A stretch of 64,000 nt of DNA from Xenophilus sp. AP218F (GCA_002213445.1 NJIE01000025.1:87995-151994), one strand, 5' to 3'. Counted from the stretch's first letter, positions 1 to 11,745 are shown. The notes: generated by a model not told the origin, from the letters alone. Program-made: numbers and translations.

Positions 1-1
1 C

Positions 2-292
2 GACAACCAGCTGGCCTTCTCCAAGCTGGCCGGCACCCTGCCCACCGCGCGCAAGGCGGCGCAGGACCCGCACTTCCAGAAAGTGGCCAACAACGCCGGC
101 GCGGCCGAGCAGGCGGTGCGCATCGCCGCGTCCAACCTGGACAAGACCCGCACCATCTTCCTCGCCGGGGTGAAGAACGCCGATGTGCTGTCGGCGCGTC
201 TGGCCGCCGCGGTGGAAAAGGGCGTCACCGGTCGCCAGGACCCGAAGGCCGCGCTGGATGAAGCCGCCGCCTTCTGGAGCAGCAAGATGTAA
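2..292 (+). CDS. Sugar ABC transporter substrate-binding protein, C-terminal fragment
   Basis: This is the last 96 codons of a gene that begins upstream of the window; frame 2 is open from the first base and stops at TAA 290-292. The end of the protein (helical, rich in Ala and Lys, with PTARKAAQDP and a final AAAFWSSKM) is typical of the C-terminus of extracellular family 1 sugar-binding proteins. Two MalFG-type permeases follow 63 bp downstream, so it should deliver a sugar to them in the periplasm. The ligand-binding part is not visible, so the substrate cannot be read from this fragment. Confidence 0.75.
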   Translation, partial: DNQLAFSKLAGTLPTARKAAQDPHFQKVANNAGAAEQAVRIAASNLDKTRTIFLAGVKNADVLSARLAAAVEKGVTGRQDPKAALDEAAAFWSSKM

Positions 293-354
293 ACGCAGCG
301 CCGCCCGCCGCCCAGCGCGGCGGGCTCACTGACAATCCGCAAGGTGCAAGTCCC

Positions 355-1224
355 ATGCCCACTCCAAGAAAAACGACGCTGCAAGCCTGGCTGTTCCTGA
401 CGCCGGCCTTGCTGCTATTGCTGGTCTTCTCTTTCTGGCCAGTCGGCTTCGGCTCCTTTCTCGCCTTCACCCGTTACAACCTGATCGACGCGCCCGCCTG
501 GGTCGGTCTGGAAAACTTCCGCGAAATCTTCGGCGACGAGCTGTTCCTCAGCGCGCTGAAGAATTCGGCCCTCTATCTATTGGTGGTGCCGGTGATCCAG
601 GTGGTCGCGATGCTGCTGGCGGTGCTGGTCAACAACAACCTGCCCGGCATCAAGCTGTTCCGCGCCGCCTATTATCTGCCGGTGGTCACCTCGGTGTCGG
701 TGATCGGCATCATCTGGAACTTCATGTATACCGAGGACGGCGTGCTCAACGCCGTGCTGCAGTACCTGCACGTGCTGAGCGGCCCGGTGGGCTGGCTCAA
801 CGACGACCGCATCGCGCTGTTTTCGGTGATGTTCATCACCGTCTGGCGCGGCCTGGGCTGGTATATGGTGCTGTATCTGGCCGGCCTGCAATCCATTCCC
901 GGCGACGTCTACGAAGCCGCGGTGCTGGACGGCGCCAGCCCCTGGCAGCGCTTCTGGAAGATCACCGTGCCCTTGCTCGCGCCCACCATCCTGCTCTGTT
1001 CGGTGATGTCGGTGCTGGCGGCGGTGAAGGCATTCGAAGAAGTGCAGATCATGACCAAGGGCGGGCCGATGCAATCCACCTATACCGCGCTGTTCTACGC
1101 CTACGAGTTCGGCATCAAGTCGCTCAACTTCGGCAAGGCGCTGGCCGCCAGCCTGGTGATGTCGGTGTTCTGCATCCTGCTGGCCTGGCTCAACTTCCGT
1201 TTCCTGCAACCCCGCGAGCGATAA
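355..1224 (+). CDS. Carbohydrate ABC transporter permease, MalF/UgpA type
   Basis: A 289-residue inner-membrane permease with six predicted membrane segments, the first at about residues 13-35. The EAA loop that docks the ATPase is visible as EAAVLDGASPWQRFWKITVP in the second half. Length fits the short CUT1 permeases. The ATG at 355 follows the binding-protein stop by 63 bp, and the partner permease starts 10 bp after its stop, so they form one operon. Together with the ATPase at 3605 it would import an oligosaccharide; the GH3 hexosaminidase in the operon suggests a GlcNAc-containing ligand, which is inference. Confidence 0.9.
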   Translation: MPTPRKTTLQAWLFLTPALLLLLVFSFWPVGFGSFLAFTRYNLIDAPAWVGLENFREIFGDELFLSALKNSALYLLVVPVIQVVAMLLAVLVNNNLPGIKLFRAAYYLPVVTSVSVIGIIWNFMYTEDGVLNAVLQYLHVLSGPVGWLNDDRIALFSVMFITVWRGLGWYMVLYLAGLQSIPGDVYEAAVLDGASPWQRFWKITVPLLAPTILLCSVMSVLAAVKAFEEVQIMTKGGPMQSTYTALFYAYEFGIKSLNFGKALAASLVMSVFCILLAWLNFRFLQPRER

Positions 1225-1233
1225 GGAGCCGCC

Positions 1234-2109
1234 ATGTCCCATTCCGCCGCCTTGCCGCGCGATCCGGCCGCCAGCCGCCGGCGGGCCATCCACTGGCCGC
1301 AGCTGCTGTCGCGCGCCGCGCACTATCTGGTGCTGATCGCCATCGGCCTGATCACCGTCTACCCGTTCTGGTGGACGCTGGTCACCGCGCTGTCCACCGA
1401 GGGCGACGTGTTCGCCTTCCCGCCGGCCCTGCTGCCCGCCGCGCCCAGCCTCGCCAACTTCGCCGAGGCGATCACCAGCATCGACATCCTGAAGTTCTAC
1501 GCCAACTCGCTGGCCATCACCGTGCTGACCGTGGCCGGCACCCTGCTGGTGAGCGCGCTGGCCGCCTACCCGCTGGCGCGGATGCGCTTTCCCGGCCGCA
1601 AGCTGGTGTTCGGCGCGATTCTCGCCACCATGATCCTGCCAAGCGAGGTCAACTTCCTGGTCAACTACATCACCGTCTCCAAGCTGCAGCTCACCGACAC
1701 CTACAGCGGCGTGGTGCTGCCCACCCTGGCCGGCGCGGTGGGCATCTTCCTGATGAAACAGGCCTTCGAAGCCATCCCCAACGACCTCATCGACGCCGCG
1801 CGCGTGGACGGCGCCAGCGAGTGGCAGATCTTCTGGAAAATCATGCTGCCGCTGACCCGGCCGGCGCTGGCGGCGCTGACCATCCTCACCACGGTGACGG
1901 CATGGAACCAGTACATCTGGCCGTCGATCGTGATGTCCAGCCCGGACAAGTTTCCGCTGTCGGTCGGCGTGCTGTACCTGGCCGGGGCCTTCAGCTTCAA
2001 GACCCGGGTGGTGGCCGCCGGCGCGGTGCTGACCATCCTGCCCATCCTGATTGTCTTCCTGCTTACCCAGCGCTACTTCCTGCGCGGATTCGACGGAGCC
2101 GTGAAATGA
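1234..2109 (+). CDS. Carbohydrate ABC transporter permease, MalG/UgpE type
   Basis: A 291-residue second CUT1 permease. It has a cytoplasmic N-terminal tail of about 30 residues, six membrane segments, and an EAA loop visible as DAARVDGASEWQIFWKIMLP. A ribosome site (AAGGAG) lies just before the ATG at 1234. Its TGA overlaps the ATG of the GH3 gene in an ATGA junction at 2106-2109, a sign of translational coupling. It should pair with the permease at 355 in the membrane. Confidence 0.9.
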   Translation: MSHSAALPRDPAASRRRAIHWPQLLSRAAHYLVLIAIGLITVYPFWWTLVTALSTEGDVFAFPPALLPAAPSLANFAEAITSIDILKFYANSLAITVLTVAGTLLVSALAAYPLARMRFPGRKLVFGAILATMILPSEVNFLVNYITVSKLQLTDTYSGVVLPTLAGAVGIFLMKQAFEAIPNDLIDAARVDGASEWQIFWKIMLPLTRPALAALTILTTVTAWNQYIWPSIVMSSPDKFPLSVGVLYLAGAFSFKTRVVAAGAVLTILPILIVFLLTQRYFLRGFDGAVK

Positions 2110-3593
2110 ACCTGACCCCGCAACAACTGGCCGGCCAAGCGCTGATGGTGGACGTCGCCGGCCCCCGCCTGGAGCAACCAGAAGCCGCCCTGCTGCAAAG
2201 CCTGGGCGTGCGCGCCGTCTGCCTGTTCCGCCGCAACGTGCCCGACGCCGACAGCGCGCGCCGGCTGGTGGCCGATCTCAAATGCGCGCTGGGCAAGGAC
2301 ATCCTGATCGGCATCGACCAGGAAGGCGGCGGCGTGATGCGCACCCTGTTCCTGCCGCAAGCGCCGGCGGCGATGGCGCTGGGCGCGATAGACGAACCGG
2401 CGCTGGCCTTCCAGGTGGGCGCCGCCGTGGCGCGCGGGTTGAAAAGCCTGGGCATCAACTGGAACTTCGCCCCGGTGCTGGACCTCAACAACAACCCGGC
2501 CAACCCGGTGATAGGCGAACGCTCCTTCGGCGAAAACCCGCAACGCGCCGCAGCGCTGGCCCAGGCCTGGCTGGCTGGCCACATCTCCGAAGGCGTCGCC
2601 TGCTGCCTCAAGCACTTCCCCGGCCACGGCGACACCCATACCGACTCCCATCTCGATTTGCCGGTGGTGGACAAGCCGCTCTCCTCGCTGCGCGACTACG
2701 AGCTGGCCCCGTTCAAGGCCGTGCTGCCGCACGCGCCGGCAGTGATGACCGCCCACATCCGCTTCCCGGCGCTGGACGCCGACTGGCCGGCGACGCTGTC
2801 GCCCAGAGTGCTGACCCAGCTGCTGCGCGAAGATCTCGGCTATCAGGGCGTGGCCATCACCGACGCCCTCAACATGAAGGCCATCCGCGAGCGCTGGGGC
2901 CAGGCCGCCGGCGCGGCGCAAACGCTGAAAGCCGGCGCCGACCTCGCCCTGGTGCTGCAGTTCCCGGACGAAATGCTGGCCGCCAAAGCCGCGGTGGAGC
3001 AGGCGCTGGCCGATGGCGAGTTATCGCTCGACCGCCTGCGGCAAGCCTGGCTGCGGGTGGACAGCCTGCTGCGCCGCTTCCCCAGCCGCGTCCAGCCGTA
3101 CGAGCCGGCGCAACGCGCCGCCGACGAAGCGCTGTTCGCCAGCGCCTGGCAGCGCGCGCTGACCGCCCGCGGCGACGCGCCGCGGCTGTCGCCCGGCAGC
3201 CGGCTGCGGCTGGTGGTGCAGCGGCAAGCGCCGTCGGACGGCGTCTCCGAAGCCGGCCTCGGCGCGGAAACCCTGATCGCCAAGCTCTCCAGCCGCTACC
3301 AGCTGCACGTGATCAGCTTCGACGAGCGCGCGGAACTGGACTGGAGCCAGCTGCCCGACGACGGCGTCTTCACCGCGCTGGCCTCCACCACCCGAGAACG
3401 CTACGGCGAGCGGGAACGCGCCAGCTGGCGGCCCGACCTGCACTTGGCGCTGTGGAACCCCTACGCCGCGGCCGACCTCGACGCCCCGGCCCTGATCAGC
3501 TACGGCTTCGCCGACGCCGCGCTGGACGCGATCACGCGCTACCTGGCCGGCGAGATCGACGCCGCCGGACAACTGCCAGCCCGTCTGGCCTGA
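2106..3593 (+). CDS. GH3 beta-N-acetylhexosaminidase with C-terminal extension
   Basis: A 495-residue glycoside hydrolase family 3 enzyme without a signal peptide, so probably cytoplasmic. The NagZ-type acid/base loop KHFPGHGDTHTDSH is at residues 169-182 (Asp180 and His182 the likely dyad), and Asp253 in the TDAL motif is the likely nucleophile. The usual Arg of the DQEGGRV motif is Gly76. NagZ enzymes are about 340 residues; the extra C-terminal 150 residues are not a domain I recognise. Sitting between the permeases and the ATPase of a sugar importer, it probably releases GlcNAc from an imported chito-oligosaccharide, much as DasD is paired with DasABC in Streptomyces. Muropeptide-derived sugars are the alternative. 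Confidence 0.85.
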   Translation: MNLTPQQLAGQALMVDVAGPRLEQPEAALLQSLGVRAVCLFRRNVPDADSARRLVADLKCALGKDILIGIDQEGGGVMRTLFLPQAPAAMALGAIDEPALAFQVGAAVARGLKSLGINWNFAPVLDLNNNPANPVIGERSFGENPQRAAALAQAWLAGHISEGVACCLKHFPGHGDTHTDSHLDLPVVDKPLSSLRDYELAPFKAVLPHAPAVMTAHIRFPALDADWPATLSPRVLTQLLREDLGYQGVAITDALNMKAIRERWGQAAGAAQTLKAGADLALVLQFPDEMLAAKAAVEQALADGELSLDRLRQAWLRVDSLLRRFPSRVQPYEPAQRAADEALFASAWQRALTARGDAPRLSPGSRLRLVVQRQAPSDGVSEAGLGAETLIAKLSSRYQLHVISFDERAELDWSQLPDDGVFTALASTTRERYGERERASWRPDLHLALWNPYAAADLDAPALISYGFADAALDAITRYLAGEIDAAGQLPARLA

Positions 3594-3604
3594 AGGAAAA
3601 CCCC

Positions 3605-4726
<1,122 letters not shown>

Positions 4727-4730
4727 GAAA

Positions 4731-4756
4731 AAGAGGGAGGCGCCGGCCTCCCTCTT
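4731..4756 (+). terminator. Terminator of the sugar importer operon
   Basis: A GC-rich inverted repeat (AAGAGGGAGG / CCTCCCTCTT) begins 4 bp after the ATPase stop, with a short T-rich tail. The next gene is convergent and the A-rich 5' side could serve it too, so the site may be bidirectional. Confidence 0.7.
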
Positions 4757-4757
4757 G

Positions 4758-4795
4758 TTATCCACAACCCTGCCCGGAATCCGGACTTATCCACA
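4758..4795. repeat. Pair of DnaA boxes between convergent genes
   Basis: Two perfect TTATCCACA nonamers in the same direction at 4758-4766 and 4787-4795, 29 bp apart start to start, fill the gap between the importer terminator and the end of the B3/4 gene. The same arrangement recurs elsewhere in the window; see the findings. Confidence 0.7.
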
Positions 4796-4803
4796 ACTTT
4801 CCG

Positions 4804-5463
4804 TCAGCGCGCGTCCTCCAGCGCCGGATTCGCGGCGTCGAGACGGAAACGGCGGCAGGCGGCGGCGTGGGGACCCAGCCGCTCGGCCAGCCAGTCCATT
4901 CCCGCCGCGCCGGACGGGAAATCCAGATCCGGCCGCTCGCTGACGAACAGCACCGAGCGGCTGCCCTCGTCCAGCTTGAAACGGTCCGACTCCAGCCAGT
5001 TGAGGCAGCGGCACACCGTTTCGCCGCCCGACAGCCACGCCGCCTCGCCCGGCTGCGGGAATTCCGTCGCGGTTTTGCCCAGGGGCAGAAACGGCTCGTC
5101 GCCGCGCGCGAGGTCCAGGCGCAGTTCGCCGCCCAGCTTGGCGATATCTTCGCCGCCGAAGGGGCTGCGGCTGAGCAGGGACGCCTGGTTGTACAAATCC
5201 ACCAGCGGCAGGATGCTGCGCAGCTTGCCCGCCTGCGCCGCTTTGGCCAGATAGGCCAGCGAGCAGCGCGCCTGCTTGTCGCCCGGCCAGGCGCGGTAAA
5301 ACGCCTTCCACTGGCCCAAAAGCGCGTCCCAATCAGCCCCGTCGTCCACCCAGCTCGGCGCGGCGGACGGCAGCGCCGCCGCCTCGATATCCCGCGCGAT
5401 CAAACCTTCCACCTGCAGGCGCGGCCAGCGCGCCAGCACGGCTTCGCTCAACTCGACTTTCAT
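4804..5463 (-). CDS. B3/B4 tRNA-binding-domain protein (PheT-like B3/4)
   Basis: A 219-residue protein resembling the stand-alone B3/4 domain family, related to the editing domain of phenylalanyl-tRNA synthetase beta chain. Supporting segments are LVDLYNQASLLSRSPFGGEDIAKLGG and the later GETVCRCLNW strand. The start at 5463 has a GGGAG ribosome site about 7 bp upstream. Stand-alone members may edit mischarged tRNA or act on free aminoacyl groups, but the function is not settled. It stands alone, convergent with the importer operon and downstream of glpD. Confidence 0.75.
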   Translation of the reverse strand: MKVELSEAVLARWPRLQVEGLIARDIEAAALPSAAPSWVDDGADWDALLGQWKAFYRAWPGDKQARCSLAYLAKAAQAGKLRSILPLVDLYNQASLLSRSPFGGEDIAKLGGELRLDLARGDEPFLPLGKTATEFPQPGEAAWLSGGETVCRCLNWLESDRFKLDEGSRSVLFVSERPDLDFPSGAAGMDWLAERLGPHAAACRRFRLDAANPALEDAR

Positions 5464-5560
5464 CTTTGGCTCCCGGTGGTCAATCCCAACCATGCTAGGC
5501 CGAAAGGACAGCCGAGGGAAACGCATTGCGCTAATGCGGCAGTAGCGGAATTGCTGGACG

Positions 5561-5585
5561 AAAAAAGCCCGGCGCGCGGCCGGGC
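5561..5585 (-). terminator. Terminator downstream of glpD
   Basis: Read on the minus strand, a GCCCGGC / GCCGGGC hairpin is followed by six T residues, 28 bp after the glpD stop. Confidence 0.85.
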
Positions 5586-5612
5586 ATGGCGAGGCAGAGC
5601 AGCGCTTGGCCG

Positions 5613-7139
5613 TCAGGCGATCTTGCGCGCGGCGGCCGTCTGCGCCGCCAGCCAGTTGTCGATGACTTCGGCGGCGTTGGCCGGCAGGTGCAGCTTGAGC
5701 TTGGAGCGCCGCCACAGGATGTCTTCGCTGGCGCCGGCCCACTCGGCGTCCACCAGATAGCGCAACTCGGCTTCGTAGAGGCCGGGCAGGATTTCCGCGC
5801 CCAGTTCGGCGAGGTTGCCGGCCTGGCCGATCAGCTTGGCCACGCGGGTGCCGTAAGCGCGCGCCCAGCGCTCGGCCAGCGCCTGCGGCAGCCACGGATG
5901 GCGCTGCAGCAAGCCTTGCAGGAAGCGGGCGAAATCCGCGCCCGGCATGTCGCCGCCAGGCAGCGGCGCGTCGGCGGTCCAGGTGGCCTTGCCGTTGCCG
6001 AGCAGGGGCGCGAGCTTGTCCACCACTTCTTCCGCCAGCTTGCGGTAGGTGGTGATCTTGCCGCCGAACACCGACATCAGCGGCGCGCCGGCGCGGTCCA
6101 GCTCCAGCGCGTAGTCGCGGGTGACGCTGGAGGCGTTGTCGGAGGCGTCGTCCAGCAGCGGGCGCACGCCGGAATACGTGGACAGCACGTCGGAAGGCGC
6201 GATCTGGCTGTGGAAGTAGCGGTTGCTCATTTCGCACAGGTAGCGGATTTCGTCGTCGTCTATCGCCACCGCGCCCGGGTCGCCGCGGTATTCGACGTCG
6301 GTGGTGCCGATCAGCGTGAAGTCGCGTTCGTAAGGAATCGCGAAAATGATGCGCTTGTCCGGGTTCTGGAAAATGTAGGCGAAGGGGTGGTCGAAGATCT
6401 TCTTCACCACGATGTGGCTGCCCTTGACCAGACGGATGGACTTGCTGGACGGCATGCGCAGCTTGTCCTCGATCAGGCTCTGCACCCAGGGGCCGGCGGC
6501 GTTGACCAGGATGCGCGCGCCGACTTCGCGCAACTCGCCGTTGGCCGCGCGCAGCTGGCAGCGCCAGATGTCGCCGTCGCGCTTCGCCGCCACCAGCGGG
6601 GTGCGGGTGAGGATCCGGGCGCCGTGCTCGGCCGCGTCCATCGCGTTGAGCACCACCAGCCGCGCGTCCTGCACCCAGCCGTCGGAATAGATGAAGCCGC
6701 GCTTGAAATCGCCCTTCAGCGGGCCGCCGGACGGATGGTCGGCGAAGCTCACCGTGCCGGAGCCGGGCAGCACTTCGCGGCGGGCCAGATGGTCGTACAG
6801 GAACAGGCCGCAGCGGATCATCCATTCCGGGCGCTGGTCGCGCGCGTGCGGCATCACGAAGCGCAAGGGCCAGATGATGTGCGGCGCGGCGCGCAGCAGC
6901 ACTTCGCGCTCCTGCAGCGCTTTGCGCACCAGGCCGAATTCGTAATATTCCAGATAGCGCAGGCCGCCGTGGATCAGCTTGGTGCTGGCCGACGAGGTAT
7001 GCGCCGCCAGATCGTCTTTTTCGCACAACAGCACCGACAGGCCGCGGCCGGCCGCGTCGCGCGCGATGCCGGCGCCGTTGATGCCGCCGCCAATGATTAC
7101 CAGATCGTAAGTTTCCACCGCGTCCCCCGCTTGATTCAT
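5613..7139 (-). CDS. glpD: Aerobic glycerol-3-phosphate dehydrogenase
   Basis: A 508-residue membrane-associated flavoenzyme that oxidises sn-glycerol-3-phosphate to dihydroxyacetone phosphate and passes electrons to quinone. The FAD-binding loop GGGINGAG lies at residues 17-24 and the SSASTKLIHGGLRYLE segment typical of GlpD follows. Length matches E. coli GlpD (about 501). It is the last of four glp genes on this strand and has its own upstream region containing a putative operator. Dihydroxyacetone phosphate then enters lower glycolysis, for which two pyk genes lie nearby. Confidence 0.97.
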   Translation of the reverse strand: MNQAGDAVETYDLVIIGGGINGAGIARDAAGRGLSVLLCEKDDLAAHTSSASTKLIHGGLRYLEYYEFGLVRKALQEREVLLRAAPHIIWPLRFVMPHARDQRPEWMIRCGLFLYDHLARREVLPGSGTVSFADHPSGGPLKGDFKRGFIYSDGWVQDARLVVLNAMDAAEHGARILTRTPLVAAKRDGDIWRCQLRAANGELREVGARILVNAAGPWVQSLIEDKLRMPSSKSIRLVKGSHIVVKKIFDHPFAYIFQNPDKRIIFAIPYERDFTLIGTTDVEYRGDPGAVAIDDDEIRYLCEMSNRYFHSQIAPSDVLSTYSGVRPLLDDASDNASSVTRDYALELDRAGAPLMSVFGGKITTYRKLAEEVVDKLAPLLGNGKATWTADAPLPGGDMPGADFARFLQGLLQRHPWLPQALAERWARAYGTRVAKLIGQAGNLAELGAEILPGLYEAELRYLVDAEWAGASEDILWRRSKLKLHLPANAAEVIDNWLAAQTAAARKIA

Positions 7140-7176
7140 GCGCTGGCAGCGCCAGCATTGATACCCAGAATAATTA

Positions 7177-7212
7177 AAAACGAAGAAAAATACAACATTT
7201 CACTTTCGTTTT
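7177..7212 (-). promoter_or_regulatory. Inverted repeat upstream of glpD, putative glp operator
   Basis: AAAACGAA at 7177-7184 and its complement TTCGTTTT at 7205-7212 form an inverted repeat with a 20-bp AT-rich spacer, 38-73 bp upstream of the glpD start. The same half-site occurs upstream of glpK and pyk. A DeoR-type repressor such as GlpR is the natural candidate but no such gene is in the window. Confidence 0.5.
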
Positions 7213-7270
7213 TACTTCAATAATGCGCGCTTTTGTATTTATACCGCGCCCAACGGCGCGCCAGGGCAAA

Positions 7271-7292
7271 CAAAAGGGCCTTGCGGCCCTTT
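7271..7292 (-). terminator. Terminator downstream of glpT
   Basis: An AAAGGGCC / GGCCCTTT hairpin with a TTGC loop is followed on the minus strand by TTTTGTTTG, 24 bp after the glpT stop. It separates glpT from the glpD promoter. Confidence 0.85.
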
Positions 7293-7315
7293 GTCGGCTA
7301 GCCAGGCGGCTCGCG

Positions 7316-8662
7316 TCAGGCGGAAGCCAGCCGCTTGTCCTCGCGGTGGCCGTGCCAGGTGGTGAGCGCCAGCAGCACGATGGCGGCGACGCACGATCCC
7401 ACCATCAGCATGAAGCCGCCGTCCCAGCCGAAATGATCGACGGTGTAGCCGACCACGGCGTTGGCCGCCACCGAGCCGCCAAGGTAGCCGAACAGGCCGG
7501 TGAAACCGGCGGCGGTGCCGGCGGCCTTCTTCGGCGCCAGCTCCAGCGCGTGCAGGCCCACCAGCATCACCGGACCGTAGATCAGGAAGCCGATGGCGAT
7601 CAGCGCCAGCATGTCGACGGTGGGGTTGCCGGCCGGGTTCAGCCAGTACACCACGGTGGCCACCGTCACCAGCGCCATGAAGAACACGCCGGTGGCGCCG
7701 CGGTTGCCGCGGAACAGTTTGTCCGACATCCAGCCGCACAGCAGGGTGCCGGGGATGCCGGCCCATTCGTAGAGGAAATAGGCCCACGACGACTTGTCCA
7801 CCGAGAAGTGCTTCACTTCCTTCAGATAGGTGGGCGCCCAGTCCAGCACGCCATAGCGCAGCAGGTAGATGAAGACGTTGGCGAAGGCGATGTACCACAG
7901 CAGCTTGTTGGGCAGGATGTACTGGTTGAAGATCTCGCGGGTGGTCAGCTCCTGCTCGTGCTTCTCGCTGTAGTCTTCCGGGTAATCGTTCTTGTAGGCC
8001 TCCACCGGCGGCAGGCCGCACGACTGCGGCGTGTCGCGCATGGTCAGCCAGGCGAAGACGGCGACGCCGATGGCCGCCGCGGCCGGCACGTAGAACGCCG
8101 CGCGCCAGTCGTTGAACCAGCCCATGCCGAGGATGAACAAGGGGCCGATCAGGCCGCCGCCGACGTTGTGGGCGCAGTTCCAGATCGACACGATGCCGCC
8201 GCGCTCCTTCTGCGACCACCAGTGCACCATGGTGCGGCCGCAAGCCGGCCAGCCCATGCCCTGGAACCAGCCGTTGAGGAACAGCAGCACGAACATCACG
8301 GTGACGCTGGACGTGGCCCAGGGCACGAAGCCCATCAACAGGAAGATGGCCGCCGACAGCAGCAGGCCGGCCACCAGGAAGACGCGCGGGTTGGAGCGGT
8401 CGGACACCGAACCCATCAGGAATTTGGACAGGCCGTAGGCGATGGCGACGCCGGACATGGCGACGCCCAGGTCGCCGCGCGAAAAGCCCTGCTCGATCAG
8501 ATAAGGCATGGCCAGCGAGAAATTCTTGCGGACCAGATAGTAGCCGGCGTAGCCGACGAAGATACCGAGGAAAATCTGCCAGCGCAGACGGCGGTAAACG
8601 CTGTCCTGTTGCGCGTCCGGCAGTAGGGGTTGATGCGCCGCGGGTTTGAACAGGCTGATCAT
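7316..8662 (-). CDS. glpT: Glycerol-3-phosphate:phosphate antiporter
   Basis: A 448-residue major facilitator of the organophosphate:phosphate antiporter family with twelve membrane segments. The segment [18 protein letters not shown] near the C-terminal half and the N-terminal [14 protein letters not shown] are close to E. coli GlpT (452 residues). It imports glycerol-3-phosphate in exchange for phosphate across the inner membrane. I use the ATG at 8662, which starts [11 protein letters not shown]. It lies between glpF and glpD, giving entry routes for both glycerol and its phosphate. Confidence 0.95.
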   Translation of the reverse strand: MISLFKPAAHQPLLPDAQQDSVYRRLRWQIFLGIFVGYAGYYLVRKNFSLAMPYLIEQGFSRGDLGVAMSGVAIAYGLSKFLMGSVSDRSNPRVFLVAGLLLSAAIFLLMGFVPWATSSVTVMFVLLFLNGWFQGMGWPACGRTMVHWWSQKERGGIVSIWNCAHNVGGGLIGPLFILGMGWFNDWRAAFYVPAAAAIGVAVFAWLTMRDTPQSCGLPPVEAYKNDYPEDYSEKHEQELTTREIFNQYILPNKLLWYIAFANVFIYLLRYGVLDWAPTYLKEVKHFSVDKSSWAYFLYEWAGIPGTLLCGWMSDKLFRGNRGATGVFFMALVTVATVVYWLNPAGNPTVDMLALIAIGFLIYGPVMLVGLHALELAPKKAAGTAAGFTGLFGYLGGSVAANAVVGYTVDHFGWDGGFMLMVGSCVAAIVLLALTTWHGHREDKRLASA

Positions 8663-8802
8663 GTCATCACTTCTTTCTGAGTTGTTGCGCCAACGAGAGC
8701 GACGCCCGTCCTGCCAGAACAGGTTGGCCGCCCCGGCGGAGGGCCCCGTCTCGCGAGGGCCGCTGCCGCCTGCTTGCCGGTCTGCGCCGGCTGATTGAAC
8801 CA

Positions 8803-8827
8803 CCGGCCCGGAACGCGCCCGGGCCGG
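8803..8827. other. GC-rich hairpin in the glpF-glpT gap
   Basis: CCGGCCC at 8803-8809 pairs with GGGCCGG at 8821-8827. On the transcribed minus strand the T-run precedes rather than follows the stem, so it does not look like a standard terminator. It may stabilise the upstream mRNA end or act as a weak attenuator between glpF and glpT. Confidence 0.4.
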
Positions 8828-8835
8828 AAAAAACT

Positions 8836-9543
8836 TCAGGCCGGCAAGGTGTAAGCCAGCGCCGCCAACGCGCCGCCGATCAGGGAACCCGCCACCGGCA
8901 CCCAGGCGTAGCCCCAGTCGCTGTCGCGCTTGCCGGGGATGGGCAGGATGGCGTGCATGATGCGCGGCGCGAGGTCCCGCGCCGGGCTCATCGCGTAACC
9001 GGTGGTGCCGCCCAGCGACACGCCGATGCCCAGCACCAGGAGAGCCACCGGCAGCGCGTCGATCGCGCCCAGCGACATCTTGGGCGCCACCATGCTGAGG
9101 ATGGCGAACACCAGCACGAAGGTGGCGACGATTTCGGACACCAGGTTGCCCGGCAGGCTGCGGATGGCCGGACCGGTGCAGAAGGTGGCCAGCTTGAGAT
9201 CGGCGCAGTCGGTGGACTCGTAGTGCTTGCGGTAGATCAGCCACACCAGGCCGGCGCCGGCCATGCCGCCGAGCATCTGCGCCAGAACGTAGCCCGGCAC
9301 CTTGTCCCACGGAAACTTGCCGGCCACGGCCAGCGCCACCGATACCGCCGGGTTGAGATGCGCGCCGCTGATCGCGGCCACGCTGAACACGCCGATAAAT
9401 ACCGCCATCGCCCAGCCGAACGCGATGACGATCAGGCCGCTGTTGTGGCCCTTGGTGTTTTTCAGCAGCACGTTGGCCACCACGCCGTTGCCGAGCAGCA
9501 CCAGCAAGGCGGTGCCGATGAATTCGCCCATCAAAGGATTCAT
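8836..9543 (-). CDS. glpF: Glycerol facilitator (aquaglyceroporin)
   Basis: A 235-residue MIP-family channel with six membrane spans. The first signature NPA is at residues 64-66 ([11 protein letters not shown]). The second is SPA at 186-188, in [11 protein letters not shown], so the usual Asn is replaced by Ser while the pore Arg of the selectivity filter (SPARD) is kept. It should allow glycerol diffusion into the cell, where GlpK at 9628 traps it. It begins 84 bp after glpK on the same strand. Confidence 0.93.
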   Translation of the reverse strand: MNPLMGEFIGTALLVLLGNGVVANVLLKNTKGHNSGLIVIAFGWAMAVFIGVFSVAAISGAHLNPAVSVALAVAGKFPWDKVPGYVLAQMLGGMAGAGLVWLIYRKHYESTDCADLKLATFCTGPAIRSLPGNLVSEIVATFVLVFAILSMVAPKMSLGAIDALPVALLVLGIGVSLGGTTGYAMSPARDLAPRIMHAILPIPGKRDSDWGYAWVPVAGSLIGGALAALAYTLPA

Positions 9544-9627
9544 GATCCGGTTTCCTTCAGAATGTCAGGTACGGTAAGCCGCCGCAGCGGCGCGGGACCG
9601 CTGCGGACGGAACGAACAAAGGAGGGA

Positions 9628-11130
<1,503 letters not shown>

Positions 11131-11215
11131 GGGGTTTCTCCTGGATGCCGTCCGCGGCGGCGGTTTAACAGCTTGTTCTGTCGTCGTTTTTGTTTGTAAT
11201 GTTTGTTTTTTTACT

Positions 11216-11240
11216 TATGACGTTCGTTTTATTTTCGAGC
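11216..11240 (-). promoter_or_regulatory. Putative glp operator upstream of glpK
   Basis: TTCGTTTT at 11223-11230, followed directly by ATTTTCGAGC, lies about 90 bp before the glpK start. On the coding strand this reads GCTCGAAAAT then AAAACGAA, the half-site found at glpD. The assignment rests on recurrence alone. Confidence 0.45.
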
Positions 11241-11560
11241 AATTTTAGGGACGGCGGACAGGAAGTCAATTGCGATTTAATATTTTTTTAATATCTTCAT
11301 GTGAAAATTATTGGTGAATCGGAAACTATTTCCCGATAAAATGTAGAAAATACAAGTGCTTGCATTTGCGTGGGCCCACTACAAAAAACCTGCCCGCGCG
11401 CTGTTGTTTGCTGCGATGCGTCAAAGTATTTTGACGTGAAATTAATTATGCTTGCCAAAGATCAATCCGCCCCGAGCGGAGACGACGCTACTCTAGGCTG
11501 CTGGCAAAGGCATGATGAATCAGGGCGTTGCCCGCAGGCCGGACGCCAGCCGATACGCAA

Positions 11561-11585
11561 AAAAACGAACATAAACTTTCGGTGT
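11561..11585 (+). promoter_or_regulatory. glp-like AAAACGAA site upstream of pyk
   Basis: AAAACGAA at 11562-11569 is followed by CATAAACTTTCGG, about 177 bp before the pyk start. The half-site and the following TTTCG resemble the glpD and glpK sites, hinting at shared control. Confidence 0.35.
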
Positions 11586-11745
11586 CGCGAACCGAAGCCC
11601 GCGCCCGGCGCGGCGGACTGCGGCGGGAGAAACTGTAGTCATGCCGCTACAAGCCAGATATGGCAGCATAGGCGTGCTCTCCAGCGGAGCGTTCCGCTGG
11701 CCTTCGCTACAGCGACACCGGTCACCTGGCCGTAAAAGGACTGTC

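Larger units (their letters stand above)
11131..11745. promoter_or_regulatory. Divergent glpK / pyk intergenic region
   Basis: This 615-bp gap is clearly more AT-rich than its surroundings, especially at 11180-11370, with runs of T and A. It must hold promoters for both glpK and the first pyk. Apart from the two putative operator sites listed separately I see no RNA motif or credible small gene; reading frames across it lack ribosome sites and have no recognisable product. Confidence 0.6.

Noticed and set aside
4804..7158. 784-codon continuous minus-strand frame across the B3/4 gene and glpD
   Set aside because: Only its final 219 codons encode the B3/4 gene; the rest is glpD read in another frame. 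No fusion.
8803..8827. Terminator between glpF and glpT
   Set aside because: The A/T tract lies on the wrong side of the stem for the minus-strand transcript.
11370..11735. 121-codon plus-strand frame in the glpK/pyk gap
   Set aside because: Cys/Ala/Pro-rich translation without ribosome site or similarity, and it would overlap the promoter region.
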